A DNA stretch of 14,684 nucleotides from the NCBI GenBank assembly GCA_013329905.1, contig DUJH01000029.1:2398-17081 (forward strand), in the 5' to 3' direction. The notes under the pieces are model-generated. The model did no database searches and was not told the DNA's origin. It worked only from the letters and a program-made list of their open reading frames with translations. Position 1 is the first letter of the stretch, and each line of letters opens with the position of its first letter. Of the stretch, positions 7,761-13,909 are shown in pieces. The translations under genes were made by a program, and so were the position numbers. This DNA is from Candidatus Thalassarchaeaceae archaeon (lineage in GTDB: Archaea > Thermoplasmatota > Poseidoniia > Poseidoniales > Thalassarchaeaceae).

Positions 7761-8546
7761 ATGATTGAAGGCGAGGCCCAACACTCGCGTATCGTGCCCG
7801 AGGTCGCGGTCCGCACTGATGATTTCCGCCTAGCATACAGGCTACTCGGCCGCTTGCGCGACTCTGGCATCAAACATGTGCAGATTGACTCCGAGCATCC
7901 GGTGCCGAACGGGGTCGTCTATTGGATAGGATCGCACGCTGAAGTTGGCAGATCTGAGGATAATCGAGGAGTCGGATGCGCGGTCGAAGAAATCGACTCA
8001 GTTATCGGCTCGATTGTCAATCGGATGCACGTTGGTGAGCAAGTACAGCGAATCTGCTTCGGCATCGACCCAGGTCCTCGGCCCGGCCTTGCTTGGCTTG
8101 CTGATGGAAAAGCGGCCGGCTCTATGCAGATGGAATCGGTCGACGAGACCGTCGACCGAATAATGGAGATTCTACGCGATCTTCGGCCGGCCGAATCTGT
8201 GGTTCGTATAGGCGATGGGGCGAGAACAATTTCTTCGCGCATCGCCAATGTCTGTCTTGCGCGAGGCCTCTCTATCCAATTCGTCGACGAGCGCTCGACT
8301 TCACGTGGTTCGCGACACGACCATGTTTCAGCCGCGCACGCCATCTGCTCTCTCGAAGGAGTCCCTGTCACCCAGCGCTTGCAGGTCATCCCAACTGAGG
8401 GTGAGGTGCGCGAAATTCAACGGCGCAGTCGGCGCATCTCAGAAGGTCGCTTGACTATTCCAGCCAGCCTTGCCCGAGCTGTTGCAGTCGGTCGGCAGAC
8501 TCTCAGTGAAGCTGTCGAACTGCACATCGATTCCCTCGATCGTTAA
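7761..8546 (+). CDS. Predicted RNase H-fold protein, RuvC/YqgF-like
   Basis: A 261-residue soluble protein. From residue 98 it reads ICFGIDPGPRPGLAWLADG, the first strand-turn-strand of RNase H-fold nucleases and RuvC/YqgF proteins, with Asp103 as the first catalytic acid. A second strand VVRIGDGA ends at Asp152. VDERSTS (about 175-181) followed by RHDHVSAAHAIC (about 185-196) matches the layout of the last two conserved blocks of RuvX/YqgF and RuvC, where an acidic or histidine residue sits just before an Ala-Ala helix. The N-terminal 95 residues are a separate small domain with no recognised match; the C-terminal 50 residues are basic and helical. Whether it is a nuclease or an ATPase-like relative cannot be told. 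It is transcribed away from hjc (153 bases between starts) and converges with the macro-domain gene. The RNase H fold is well supported; the exact role is not. Confidence 0.72.
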   Translation: MIEGEAQHSRIVPEVAVRTDDFRLAYRLLGRLRDSGIKHVQIDSEHPVPNGVVYWIGSHAEVGRSEDNRGVGCAVEEIDSVIGSIVNRMHVGEQVQRICFGIDPGPRPGLAWLADGKAAGSMQMESVDETVDRIMEILRDLRPAESVVRIGDGARTISSRIANVCLARGLSIQFVDERSTSRGSRHDHVSAAHAICSLEGVPVTQRLQVIPTEGEVREIQRRSRRISEGRLTIPASLARAVAVGRQTLSEAVELHIDSLDR

Positions 8547-8558
8547 GTCGAGAAGCAA

Positions 8559-9200
8559 TCAGGGGTACTTTCCTCGTCGGAAAGCGCGAGTCCGGTCAAT
8601 TCCAGGAAACCTATCCTCGGACTCGCGATAAACCGTCTTCATATTGTTGAGGAATTGATTGTCATCGGTAACGATGAGCACCATATCGGTTCCAGGGTCT
8701 TCACCCTCATCCATCCAAGCGAGAACGAGTTCCATTGTCCTCCTAGCACCCTCTCGGTGAGGGTAAGCAAAGATATCCATGCTCACCGGTGGCATCACAA
8801 GTGTCGTCCGTTCATCGACTGCCTCGATTTGCTCAAACATAGAAACATACGACTCCTTGAGTAGATCTCGCCTGAAATTATCCTGATTGGGGCGTCGACA
8901 ATCTGGTCCCACCACATGGATCAAATTCTTGAATGGTAAATTGAATCCAGGAGTAGTAACGGCATTCCCGACTCCGCATGGCTGCAAATTATCCTTACGA
9001 CGCTCAACAGCAATACCGTGGCAGAACTCTCGCAGTTCTGGCCCTGCCTTTTGGTGAATCTTCTCGTCCAGACCTTCCCTACCTGCCAATCGGTTGTTGG
9101 CGGTAGTCACCAGAACATCTCCTTCGACACGTAGGATGTTGCCAAATAGGACGCGAACCTCCCCATACTTGCATTCACGCACAATGACTGTCTCGGCCAT
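8559..9200 (-). CDS. Macro-domain protein (ADP-ribose/ADP-ribosyl binding or hydrolysis)
   Basis: A 213-residue protein built almost wholly of one macro domain, a fold that binds ADP-ribose and in many members removes ADP-ribosyl groups or hydrolyses ADP-ribose-1''-phosphate. Matching elements in order: GNILRVEGDVLVTTANNRL (about 20-38) with the Asn pair after the third strand, AGREGLDEKIHQKAG (about 39-53) in the place of the glycine-rich GGVDxAI loop, GNAVTTPGFNLPFKNLIHVVGP (about 78-99), and VSMDIFAYPHREGARRTM (about 139-156) as the phosphate-binding loop region. No signal peptide, helix anchor or second domain is visible. The gene converges with the RuvC-like gene (12 bases between stops) and is divergent from the Lrp-like sensor gene. 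Family certain; which substrate is used is unknown, and it has no toxin-like ADP-ribosyltransferase neighbour. Confidence 0.88.
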   Translation of the reverse strand: MAETVIVRECKYGEVRVLFGNILRVEGDVLVTTANNRLAGREGLDEKIHQKAGPELREFCHGIAVERRKDNLQPCGVGNAVTTPGFNLPFKNLIHVVGPDCRRPNQDNFRRDLLKESYVSMFEQIEAVDERTTLVMPPVSMDIFAYPHREGARRTMELVLAWMDEGEDPGTDMVLIVTDDNQFLNNMKTVYRESEDRFPGIDRTRAFRRGKYP

Positions 9201-9306
9201 ACACTTGCGAGAGGGGGCCGCCCGCTATCACCCCTTCGTCGCTCAAATCTTGTTTCACCGTGCCATCAAAGGGTTCTTCGCCACTTAGCCCCCCCATGTC
9301 GATAAG

Positions 9307-9540
9307 ATGTCTGTTGGATATGTGCTGATTAACGTCGAACCAGGTTCTGAATTCTCTGTGTTCGAGACGGCCTCAAACTTGCCGTTCGTGGTCGATTCGA
9401 ATCTCTTGTTTGGCGACCACGATCTCATCCTGAAGATAGAGGCCGCTAACATGGGCGAAATCGCTCGATTAGTAGTCGATTCCATCCGTTCAATCGAGGG
9501 AGTTCTCAACACTAAGACCCTCGCTTGTGCCGAATTATGA
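9307..9540 (+). CDS. Stand-alone Lrp/AsnC ligand-binding (RAM) domain protein
   Basis: A 77-residue protein that is only the effector-binding, oligomerising half of an Lrp/AsnC regulator, with no helix-turn-helix before it. It starts GYVLINVEPGSE, has FGDHDLILKIEA (about 35-46) as the conserved GxxD strand, NMGEIARLVVDSIRSIEGV (about 48-66) as the second helix, and ends in LNTKTL, the usual final strand. Such domains bind amino acids or related small molecules in a dimer or octamer interface and may pair with full-length regulators. The ATG at 9307 begins the domain exactly at its first strand; an ATG at 9296 is in another frame. No strong Shine-Dalgarno site is visible. It is upstream of and parallel to MC1 and divergent from the macro-domain gene. 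Family call is firm, ligand unknown. Confidence 0.85.
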   Translation: MSVGYVLINVEPGSEFSVFETASNLPFVVDSNLLFGDHDLILKIEAANMGEIARLVVDSIRSIEGVLNTKTLACAEL

Positions 9541-9542
9541 GT

Positions 9543-9575
9543 GAAATTCCCCCTTTCAGAGGGCCTCGGAATTTC
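9543..9575. promoter_or_regulatory. Palindromic hairpin/operator candidate between the sensor gene and MC1
   Basis: GAAATTCC at 9543-9550 and GGAATTTC at 9568-9575 form a perfect 8-bp inverted repeat. Inside it, CCCT (9551-9554) pairs with AGGG (9560-9563), so the left arm is continuous over 12 bases with a five-base loop, and the right arm carries a four-base bulge. It starts three bases after the sensor stop codon and runs into the TATA-like box of MC1. It may be a regulator binding site, a terminator stem for the sensor mRNA, or both. There is no long T-run after it. Confidence 0.45.
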
Positions 9576-9583
9576 ATAAAAGG
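9572..9583 (+). promoter_or_regulatory. TATA-like box, candidate promoter of the MC1 gene
   Basis: TTTCATAAAAGG at 9572-9583 resembles an archaeal TATA box preceded by a purine-rich GGA that could serve as the TFB recognition element. Initiation about 25 bases on (near 9605-9610) would give a leader of about 60 bases to the ATG at 9670. This is a motif match by eye only. Confidence 0.35.
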
Positions 9584-9653
9584 TGCTTACAGCGGCGCAG
9601 TGAAGCGTTTATTCGCCTCAAACTTCATAATCTCCCCGAGTGGCCCGCTTTGT

Positions 9654-9660
9654 GGAGGTG
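9654..9660 (+). promoter_or_regulatory. Shine-Dalgarno site of the MC1 gene
   Basis: GGAGGTG lies nine bases before ATG 9670, complementary to the usual 16S rRNA 3' end. It selects the ATG at 9670 over the in-frame GTG at 9640, which would place this site inside the coding region. It is one of the clearest ribosome-binding sites in the window, in keeping with an abundant chromatin protein. Confidence 0.7.
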
Positions 9661-9669
9661 GATAATTCA

Positions 9670-9933
9670 ATGTCTGGCAAGAAATACTTCGTTTTGATGG
9701 AGGGCGGTAATGATACAGCCCAAGTTTTCGTGAGCAAGCAGCCCCGTGGCGCAGCTCTGAAGGCGGCTACACGTGGTCACACTGCAATTGAACTGCGCGA
9801 GCGCGGTACAAACAAAGTGCATGTATTCGTCGGCTCGACCGCAATGGTCGATAAGCCGAAGAACGGACCTGCTTGGCTCCCAGCCAAGATCAAGAAGGCC
9901 AACGTGAAGAAGACCGGCATCAAGCACCTCTGA
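9670..9933 (+). CDS. MC1-family non-histone chromosomal protein
   Basis: Small basic DNA-binding protein (87 residues) of the MC1 family known from Methanosarcina and haloarchaea; those proteins bind and bend DNA and compact the chromosome. The family pattern is plain: KKYFVLMEGGNDTAQVF at the start, SKQPRGAALKAATRG at about 22-36, IELRERGTNKVHVFVG at about 40-55, and PKNGPAWLPAKIKKANVKK near the end (PKNxPAWxPxKI is a hallmark). It has 12-14 lysines and arginines in the last two thirds. The Shine-Dalgarno site at 9654-9660 fixes the start. It follows the Lrp-like sensor gene but has its own probable promoter. A stem-loop follows the stop codon by about 50 bases. I see no histone gene in the window, so MC1 may be a main nucleoid protein, which is inference. 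Confidence 0.9.
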   Translation: MSGKKYFVLMEGGNDTAQVFVSKQPRGAALKAATRGHTAIELRERGTNKVHVFVGSTAMVDKPKNGPAWLPAKIKKANVKKTGIKHL

Positions 9934-9981
9934 ATCTAATCAGGGTGCGCCGTCTTCGAACGTCTGCGCTGATCTACGTAA

Positions 9982-10019
9982 CCCCACCCGCGATTCCTTC
10001 TGCGGATGCGTGGGTGGGG
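9982..10019. terminator. GC-rich stem-loop between convergent MC1 and sdhB
   Basis: CCCCACCC at 9982-9989 pairs with GGGTGGGG at 10012-10019, an 8-bp perfect GC-rich stem with partial pairing of the inner 22 bases. It sits in the 150-base gap between two converging genes and could limit read-through in both directions. No long T-run follows on either strand, so it is not a textbook intrinsic terminator; archaeal termination often needs only short T-tracts. Confidence 0.4.
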
Positions 10020-10052
10020 GATATTATCGACGTTTCAGTCCGTTTTGGCTCT

Positions 10053-10083
10053 GTGGGACTTCCCACTGAGTCACTTGAAGTGA
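10053..10083. repeat. Two short palindromes downstream of sdhB
   Basis: GTGGGA-CT-TCCCAC at 10053-10066 and TCACTT-G-AAGTGA at 10071-10083 are both perfect inverted repeats (6-bp arms), the second touching the sdhB stop codon. They may act as 3'-end processing or protein-binding sites at the convergent junction. Function not shown by sequence alone. Confidence 0.3.
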
Positions 10084-10851
10084 TTATTTTCCGCGAAGCC
10101 CGAGTTTCTTAGTAATAATCGTAAGCGGATCATAGTACTCGGTCACGACTCTTTCTTTGAGTGGAATAATCGCATTGTCCGTGATATTGATTCCAGCTGG
10201 ACATACCTCGGTGCAGCACTTCGTGACATTACAGTAGCCAAGGCCGAAATCCTCCTTGATTTCGGGGATGCGGCTCTTGGTATCGAGGGGGTGCATCTCT
10301 AGTCCTGCTAGGCGTACGAAGAAGCGTGGTCCTGCGAATTCGTCGAATTTCTGGTGTTCGCGAAGAACGTGGCAGGTATTGACGCAAAGCATACACTCTA
10401 TGCAAGCGCGGAATTCTTGGATTCTATCTGCCTCTTCTTGCTTGAACTCCCAATCGAACTCTTTGGGTCCGCTAACCGGGACCATTTTCTTGTTCATCTC
10501 AAAAGCCCACGACAAATCGGTCACGAGATCCTTGGTGATTGGGAAAGCCTGCATTGGCTTGACCGTGACCGGCTGACCATCAGGAGTCTCCTCCATGATA
10601 TCCTCCATTCGAGTCATGCACATCAGTCGCGGCATACCGTTTACTTCAGCACTGCATGAGCCGCACTTGCCCGCTTTACAATTCCAGCGGCAGGCAAGGT
10701 CGGGCGCGTGCTCGGATTGAATACGGTGGATAACGTCGAGCACGACCATACCTTCATCCATCTCGACGGTGTAATCGACCATCTTACCCATGGCATCTCC
10801 ATCGCCGTCACCGACGCCGCGGAAGACTCGGAAAGTGACATCTTCGCTCAT
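10084..10851 (-). CDS. sdhB: Succinate dehydrogenase / fumarate reductase iron-sulfur subunit
   Basis: Electron-transfer subunit passing electrons from the flavoprotein to the quinone site. The 255 residues contain an N-terminal ferredoxin domain with 2Fe-2S ligands Cys58, Cys63, Cys66 and Cys78 (CKAGKCGSC ... LMC). The C-terminal domain has CIECMLCVNTC (Cys150, 153, 156, 160) and CNVTKCCTEVCPAG (Cys207, 212/213, 217) for the 4Fe-4S and 3Fe-4S clusters. RWNCKAGKCGSCSAE, PRLMCMTRM, AGPRF and GLGYCNVTKCCTEVCP closely recall the actinobacterial Sdh1 iron-sulfur subunit. It is the last gene of the operon; GAGGAGG ends seven bases before the ATG, inside the end of sdhA, and the sdhA stop is two bases from the ATG. 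Function and subunit identity are certain; the actinobacterial affinity is from memory of those sequences and needs a tree. Confidence 0.95.
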   Translation of the reverse strand: MSEDVTFRVFRGVGDGDGDAMGKMVDYTVEMDEGMVVLDVIHRIQSEHAPDLACRWNCKAGKCGSCSAEVNGMPRLMCMTRMEDIMEETPDGQPVTVKPMQAFPITKDLVTDLSWAFEMNKKMVPVSGPKEFDWEFKQEEADRIQEFRACIECMLCVNTCHVLREHQKFDEFAGPRFFVRLAGLEMHPLDTKSRIPEIKEDFGLGYCNVTKCCTEVCPAGINITDNAIIPLKERVVTEYYDPLTIITKKLGLRGK

Positions 10852-10853
10852 TT

Positions 10854-12701
10854 TCAGCCCTCCTCGTGTAGGTCCTCAGCATCTAGAAGTGCTTTGAGTT
10901 CATCATCTATCGGTGGGTAGGTTCGGTGTTCGATGCTCATCGAGCCATCTGCTTCTTGCGCGATGACGCTGTTGATCTTGCCCCAGTGTTTGTGATCTGG
11001 AACTGGGAAGTCATCGCGTGTGTGTCCGCCGCGTGACTCTTCTCGCTGCAGTGCGGCTAGCGCGCACATGCGCGAGACATCCAGCATGGCGCTCAACTCG
11101 AGTGCTTGATGCCAACCGGGATTGTAGATTCTCGAACCTCCCGGGCTGGTCAAAGCCGCGCGAGCCTCGAGTTCTTCAAGGTCTGAAAGAGCCTCTTCCA
11201 GCAAACTTCCGTTTCGGATGATTCCGACCTTTTCTTGCATCATCTCGCGCAAATCCTCGACGACCTTAGCTGGATTTTCTCCTCCTTCTCGATCGAAAGG
11301 AGCCAACGTTTCGGCGATGACATCAGCGATTTCAGCCTCATCGATATCGACGAAGCCCTCAGACTCAGTCGCCCGCTTCGCCGCACTCTCTCCAGCAATC
11401 TTGCCAAAGACAAGCAAATCAGTCAGTGAGTTGCCACCCAAACGGTTGGCCCCGTGCAGACCAGTCGCAGCTTCACCGGCGGCATAGAGTCCCTGAATAG
11501 TCGATTCCTGAGACTCCGAGTCGACCTTGACCCCGCCCATGACATAGTGAGCGGTCGGCCCAACTTCCATCGGTGTCTTGGTGATATCAACCGCTGCCAA
11601 TTCTTTGAATTGATGATACATTCCTGGCAACTTCTTCTTGACTTCCTCACCAGACCGCCACGAAATATCGAGGTAAACTCCACCGTGCTCACTTGCACGG
11701 CCAGCCTCGCGCTCGGAATTGATCGCCTTCGCAACCACGTCACGAGTTAGTAGCTCAGGCGGGCGTCTCTTCGTAGCCAACTTACCAGAGATAACTTCGT
11801 CAACCCACTCGAGGGCTTCTTTCTCGGTATCGGCGAATTCATCCTTGTACATCTCAGGGATGTAATTGAACATGAAACGCTCACCCTCTGAATTAGTTAG
11901 CATGCCGCCTTCTCCTCGAACACCCTCAGTAACGAGAATTCCCCTGACACTCGGCGGCCAAATCATGCCCGTTGGGTGGAATTGAACGAATTCCATATCG
12001 CCCATCTCAGCCCCTGCCCAGTAAGCGAGGGCATGACCCTCTCCGGTGTATTCCCAAGAGCCTGAGCAGACTGCCCAGCAACGGGTGATTCCACCGGTCG
12101 CGAGGACGATTGACTTGGCTTTGAAGAGGTGTAGAGAACCATCGTTGCGGTCGTAGGCGAAGCAGCCGACGACAGTGCCTTCTTTGGTGAATAGTCGTCG
12201 AACAGTGAATTCCATGAAGACATCCATTCCCATGTGGACTCCCTTCTCTTGCAGAGTTCGAATCAGCTCGAGGCCGGTCGCATCTCCAATGTGAGCGAGC
12301 CTCGGATAGGTGTGTCCGCCGAAGTTGCGTTGATTCGTCAGACCCTCGGGTGTCCTATCAAAAACCGCGCCCCAGGTCTCCAACTCACGAATTCTGTCAG
12401 GTGCCTGTTCCGCGTGAATCCTCGCCATTCGCCAATCACCTAGGTACTTCCCGCCCTTCATTGTGTCACGGAAGTGAACTTGCCAATTATCGCGAGGATC
12501 CTTGTTACCAAGAGCAGCAGCGGCCCCACCTTCGGCCATTACAGTGTGGGCCTTACCCAACATCGACTTGCAGACGAGCGCCACGCTCGCACCCTCTTGA
12601 CTAGCAGAGATTGCGGCGCGAAGGCCGGCGCCTCCGGCGCCGATCACGACCACGTCGTGCTCGTGAGTGGTGTAGCTTTCATTGGTCAAATCGTAGCGCA
12701 T
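10854..12701 (-). CDS. sdhA: Succinate dehydrogenase / fumarate reductase flavoprotein subunit
   Basis: Catalytic subunit oxidising succinate to fumarate in the citric acid cycle, facing the cytoplasm. In 615 residues: dinucleotide-binding VVIGAGGAGLRAA (about 18-30), covalent-FAD site AHTVMAEGG with His52, RNFGGHTYPRLAHIGDATG (about 125-143), FHPTG with His242, LVTEGVRGEGG (256-266), the active-site arginine region SEREAGRASEHGG (329-341), PTAHYVMGG with His385, and GANRLGGNSL with Arg420. All expected catalytic and flavin-binding blocks are present. GGGAGG lies seven bases before the ATG, and the sdhC stop directly abuts the ATG, so the genes are translationally linked. The active-site blocks support an SdhA or the closely related FrdA; direction cannot be decided from sequence, but an aerobic marine host would favour succinate oxidation. 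Confidence 0.96.
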   Translation of the reverse strand: MRYDLTNESYTTHEHDVVVIGAGGAGLRAAISASQEGASVALVCKSMLGKAHTVMAEGGAAAALGNKDPRDNWQVHFRDTMKGGKYLGDWRMARIHAEQAPDRIRELETWGAVFDRTPEGLTNQRNFGGHTYPRLAHIGDATGLELIRTLQEKGVHMGMDVFMEFTVRRLFTKEGTVVGCFAYDRNDGSLHLFKAKSIVLATGGITRCWAVCSGSWEYTGEGHALAYWAGAEMGDMEFVQFHPTGMIWPPSVRGILVTEGVRGEGGMLTNSEGERFMFNYIPEMYKDEFADTEKEALEWVDEVISGKLATKRRPPELLTRDVVAKAINSEREAGRASEHGGVYLDISWRSGEEVKKKLPGMYHQFKELAAVDITKTPMEVGPTAHYVMGGVKVDSESQESTIQGLYAAGEAATGLHGANRLGGNSLTDLLVFGKIAGESAAKRATESEGFVDIDEAEIADVIAETLAPFDREGGENPAKVVEDLREMMQEKVGIIRNGSLLEEALSDLEELEARAALTSPGGSRIYNPGWHQALELSAMLDVSRMCALAALQREESRGGHTRDDFPVPDHKHWGKINSVIAQEADGSMSIEHRTYPPIDDELKALLDAEDLHEEG

Positions 12702-13574
12702 TCACAATCCTCCCCAAAGTACGATGTCAGACCAGCCAAACAGCGGGTCGGTGCAGGCGTAGATGTAGAAATCAGTGAACATGACCCAGAAGAGAGAGTA
12801 GAGTGCCCATTCCTTGTGCTTCTCGTTGAGTTTGGTCGAGAACTTCCATAATCTGTACTTGACCCTCCCCATCGCTGTTCCACTCCAATCATTCGAAGAT
12901 CCTCCGACGACGTGTCGGAATGCGTGGCAACCAAGGGTGTATCCTGTCAGCATGATTACATTCAGCAGTAGTACGAGTGTGCCGACGCTGACTCCGTAGG
13001 CGTGAGCGTCGCCCTGGTGGAAATTGAGTGAAAGCCAGACATCGAATGACAGGATTGGGAGGTAAGCCAGCGCTGCATACATGAAGTAGCGGTGCAGATT
13101 CTGGACTAGTAGCAAGCCAGTCTCGCCGGAGTACTCGTCCCATGGCTTGGAGACTGCGCAACCGGTTGGTTGCTGCATGAATGCGCGGTAGTACGCCTTG
13201 CGGTAGTAATAGCAGGTTCCGCGGAAGCCGGCGGGGAAGATGAGGATGAACATCGCTGGCGATATCCACTGTAAGTGGCGGGGCATCCAGGAATGCTCAC
13301 CGGGGACGATGAGAGGGGAGAACAGCGGGCTCAGGACATGAGCGTGATTTTCTTCGATAGCCATTGTTCCACTACCGTGTCCAACGCCCGCTGAAAGGCC
13401 GAAATCGGAGAAGATCCAGAAGTCGGCCTCCATGAATCCGCGCCACGTTGCATAGACGATCATGATACCCAGATATGCGGACATTGCGGCAGGGCCTTTC
13501 CACCATTGGTCGACACGGTCGGTTGCTCCGAATCCCTTCTTCATAGGGAGTGGGAAGGTGATGCCCTTACTCAT
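12702..13574 (-). CDS. sdhC: Succinate dehydrogenase membrane-anchor subunit, single large type
   Basis: Membrane subunit (290 residues) that anchors SdhAB and carries the quinone site. About five hydrophobic segments are visible: near 30-48, 103-116, 157-180, 193-215 and 255-275. Between them lie polar stretches including FPAGFRGTCYYYRKAYYRAF (about 113-132), NLHRYFMY (159-166) and GCHAFRHVVGG (215-225). The FPAGFR-TCYYYRKAYYRAF block and the single long subunit instead of separate SdhC and SdhD recall the actinobacterial Sdh1 anchor. Cys121, Cys139, Cys216, His161, His217 and His221 are candidate cofactor ligands. First gene of the operon, directly followed by sdhA. The ATG at 13574 is preferred; an in-frame ATG ten codons in is possible. 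Two inverted repeats lie upstream. The assignment rests on this block plus operon position. Confidence 0.88.
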   Translation of the reverse strand: MSKGITFPLPMKKGFGATDRVDQWWKGPAAMSAYLGIMIVYATWRGFMEADFWIFSDFGLSAGVGHGSGTMAIEENHAHVLSPLFSPLIVPGEHSWMPRHLQWISPAMFILIFPAGFRGTCYYYRKAYYRAFMQQPTGCAVSKPWDEYSGETGLLLVQNLHRYFMYAALAYLPILSFDVWLSLNFHQGDAHAYGVSVGTLVLLLNVIMLTGYTLGCHAFRHVVGGSSNDWSGTAMGRVKYRLWKFSTKLNEKHKEWALYSLFWVMFTDFYIYACTDPLFGWSDIVLWGGL

Positions 13575-13613
13575 CCTTACACCTTACGTGCAAAGCGAGT
13601 TGCCTATCCTCCA

Positions 13614-13627
13614 TAAGCAATTGCTTA
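13614..13627. promoter_or_regulatory. Perfect 14-bp palindrome upstream of sdhC
   Basis: TAAGCAATTGCTTA at 13614-13627 is an uninterrupted dyad, 40-53 bases before the sdhC ATG. This is where an operator near the core promoter of the sdh operon would be expected, and it also lies in the divergent promoter region shared with the zinc-ribbon gene. The AT-rich core could overlap a TATA element. Likely a binding site for a dimeric regulator; the regulator is unknown. Confidence 0.5.
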
Positions 13628-13628
13628 C

Positions 13629-13666
13629 GACCTGTTCAACCACCTGACCACAGGTCCCCTCAGGGG
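13629..13666. repeat. Cluster of nested inverted repeats in the sdhC/zinc-ribbon intergenic region
   Basis: GACCTG at 13629-13634 pairs with CAGGTC at 13651-13656; ACCTG at 13642-13646 pairs with CAGGT at 13651-13655 over four bases; CCCCT-C-AGGGG at 13656-13666 is a perfect palindrome. The repeated ACCTG/CAGGT half-sites next to the 14-bp palindrome suggest multiple regulator sites or a structured leader. They lie between the divergent sdhC and zinc-ribbon genes. Nothing else is recognisable in this 154-base gap. Confidence 0.35.
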
Positions 13667-13728
13667 CCTAACTCTCGTTATCCGGAAGTAGGTTCAAGGC
13701 AGTTGGCTCCGCTCACTAATTGATTGTG

Positions 13729-13842
13729 ATGAGTGTATTCGGCGGAGACATCGAGACGAGCATCTGCTCCAATTGTGGACATATGCCAGGAGCTTGGTTA
13801 CCGGGACTCCCTTGCACCGTGTGTGGAGAGCCGTACTTGTGA
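13729..13842 (+). CDS. 37-residue zinc-ribbon microprotein
   Basis: A short frame from ATG 13729 encodes a protein whose body is one zinc ribbon: CSNCGHM (Cys13, Cys16), a 12-residue linker PGAWLPGLPC, then CTVCGEPYL (Cys29, Cys32). Two CxxC knuckles followed by Gly in both places are the rubredoxin-like ribbon pattern found in many small archaeal proteins. The first ten residues are a leader without features. Such ribbons bind nucleic acid or other proteins. The partner is unknown. It is divergent from sdhC and precedes a membrane-protein gene by 67 bases on the same strand. No strong Shine-Dalgarno site is seen, but the four ordered cysteines make chance unlikely. Too short for many gene finders. 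Confidence 0.65.
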   Translation: MSVFGGDIETSICSNCGHMPGAWLPGLPCTVCGEPYL

Positions 13843-13909
13843 TTGTGAAATTGTTGTCCCAACCATAATCAACTGTATTTACTCCTCCAGTAGTATGGAA
13901 GGAGCCTCC

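Noticed and set aside
7604..7873. Minus-strand frame of 89 codons ending in an ATGA overlap with hjc
   Set aside because: Most of it lies over the start of the RuvC-like gene on the other strand, no good start codon exists in the non-overlapping part, and the composition has no domain pattern.
9640..9669. In-frame GTG start ten codons before the MC1 start
   Set aside because: It would place the strong GGAGGTG ribosome-binding site inside the coding region, and MC1 proteins begin at the later position.
9982..10019. A structured small RNA in the MC1/sdhB gap
   Set aside because: The stem is short and lies at a convergent 3' junction, so a termination or processing signal explains it more simply.
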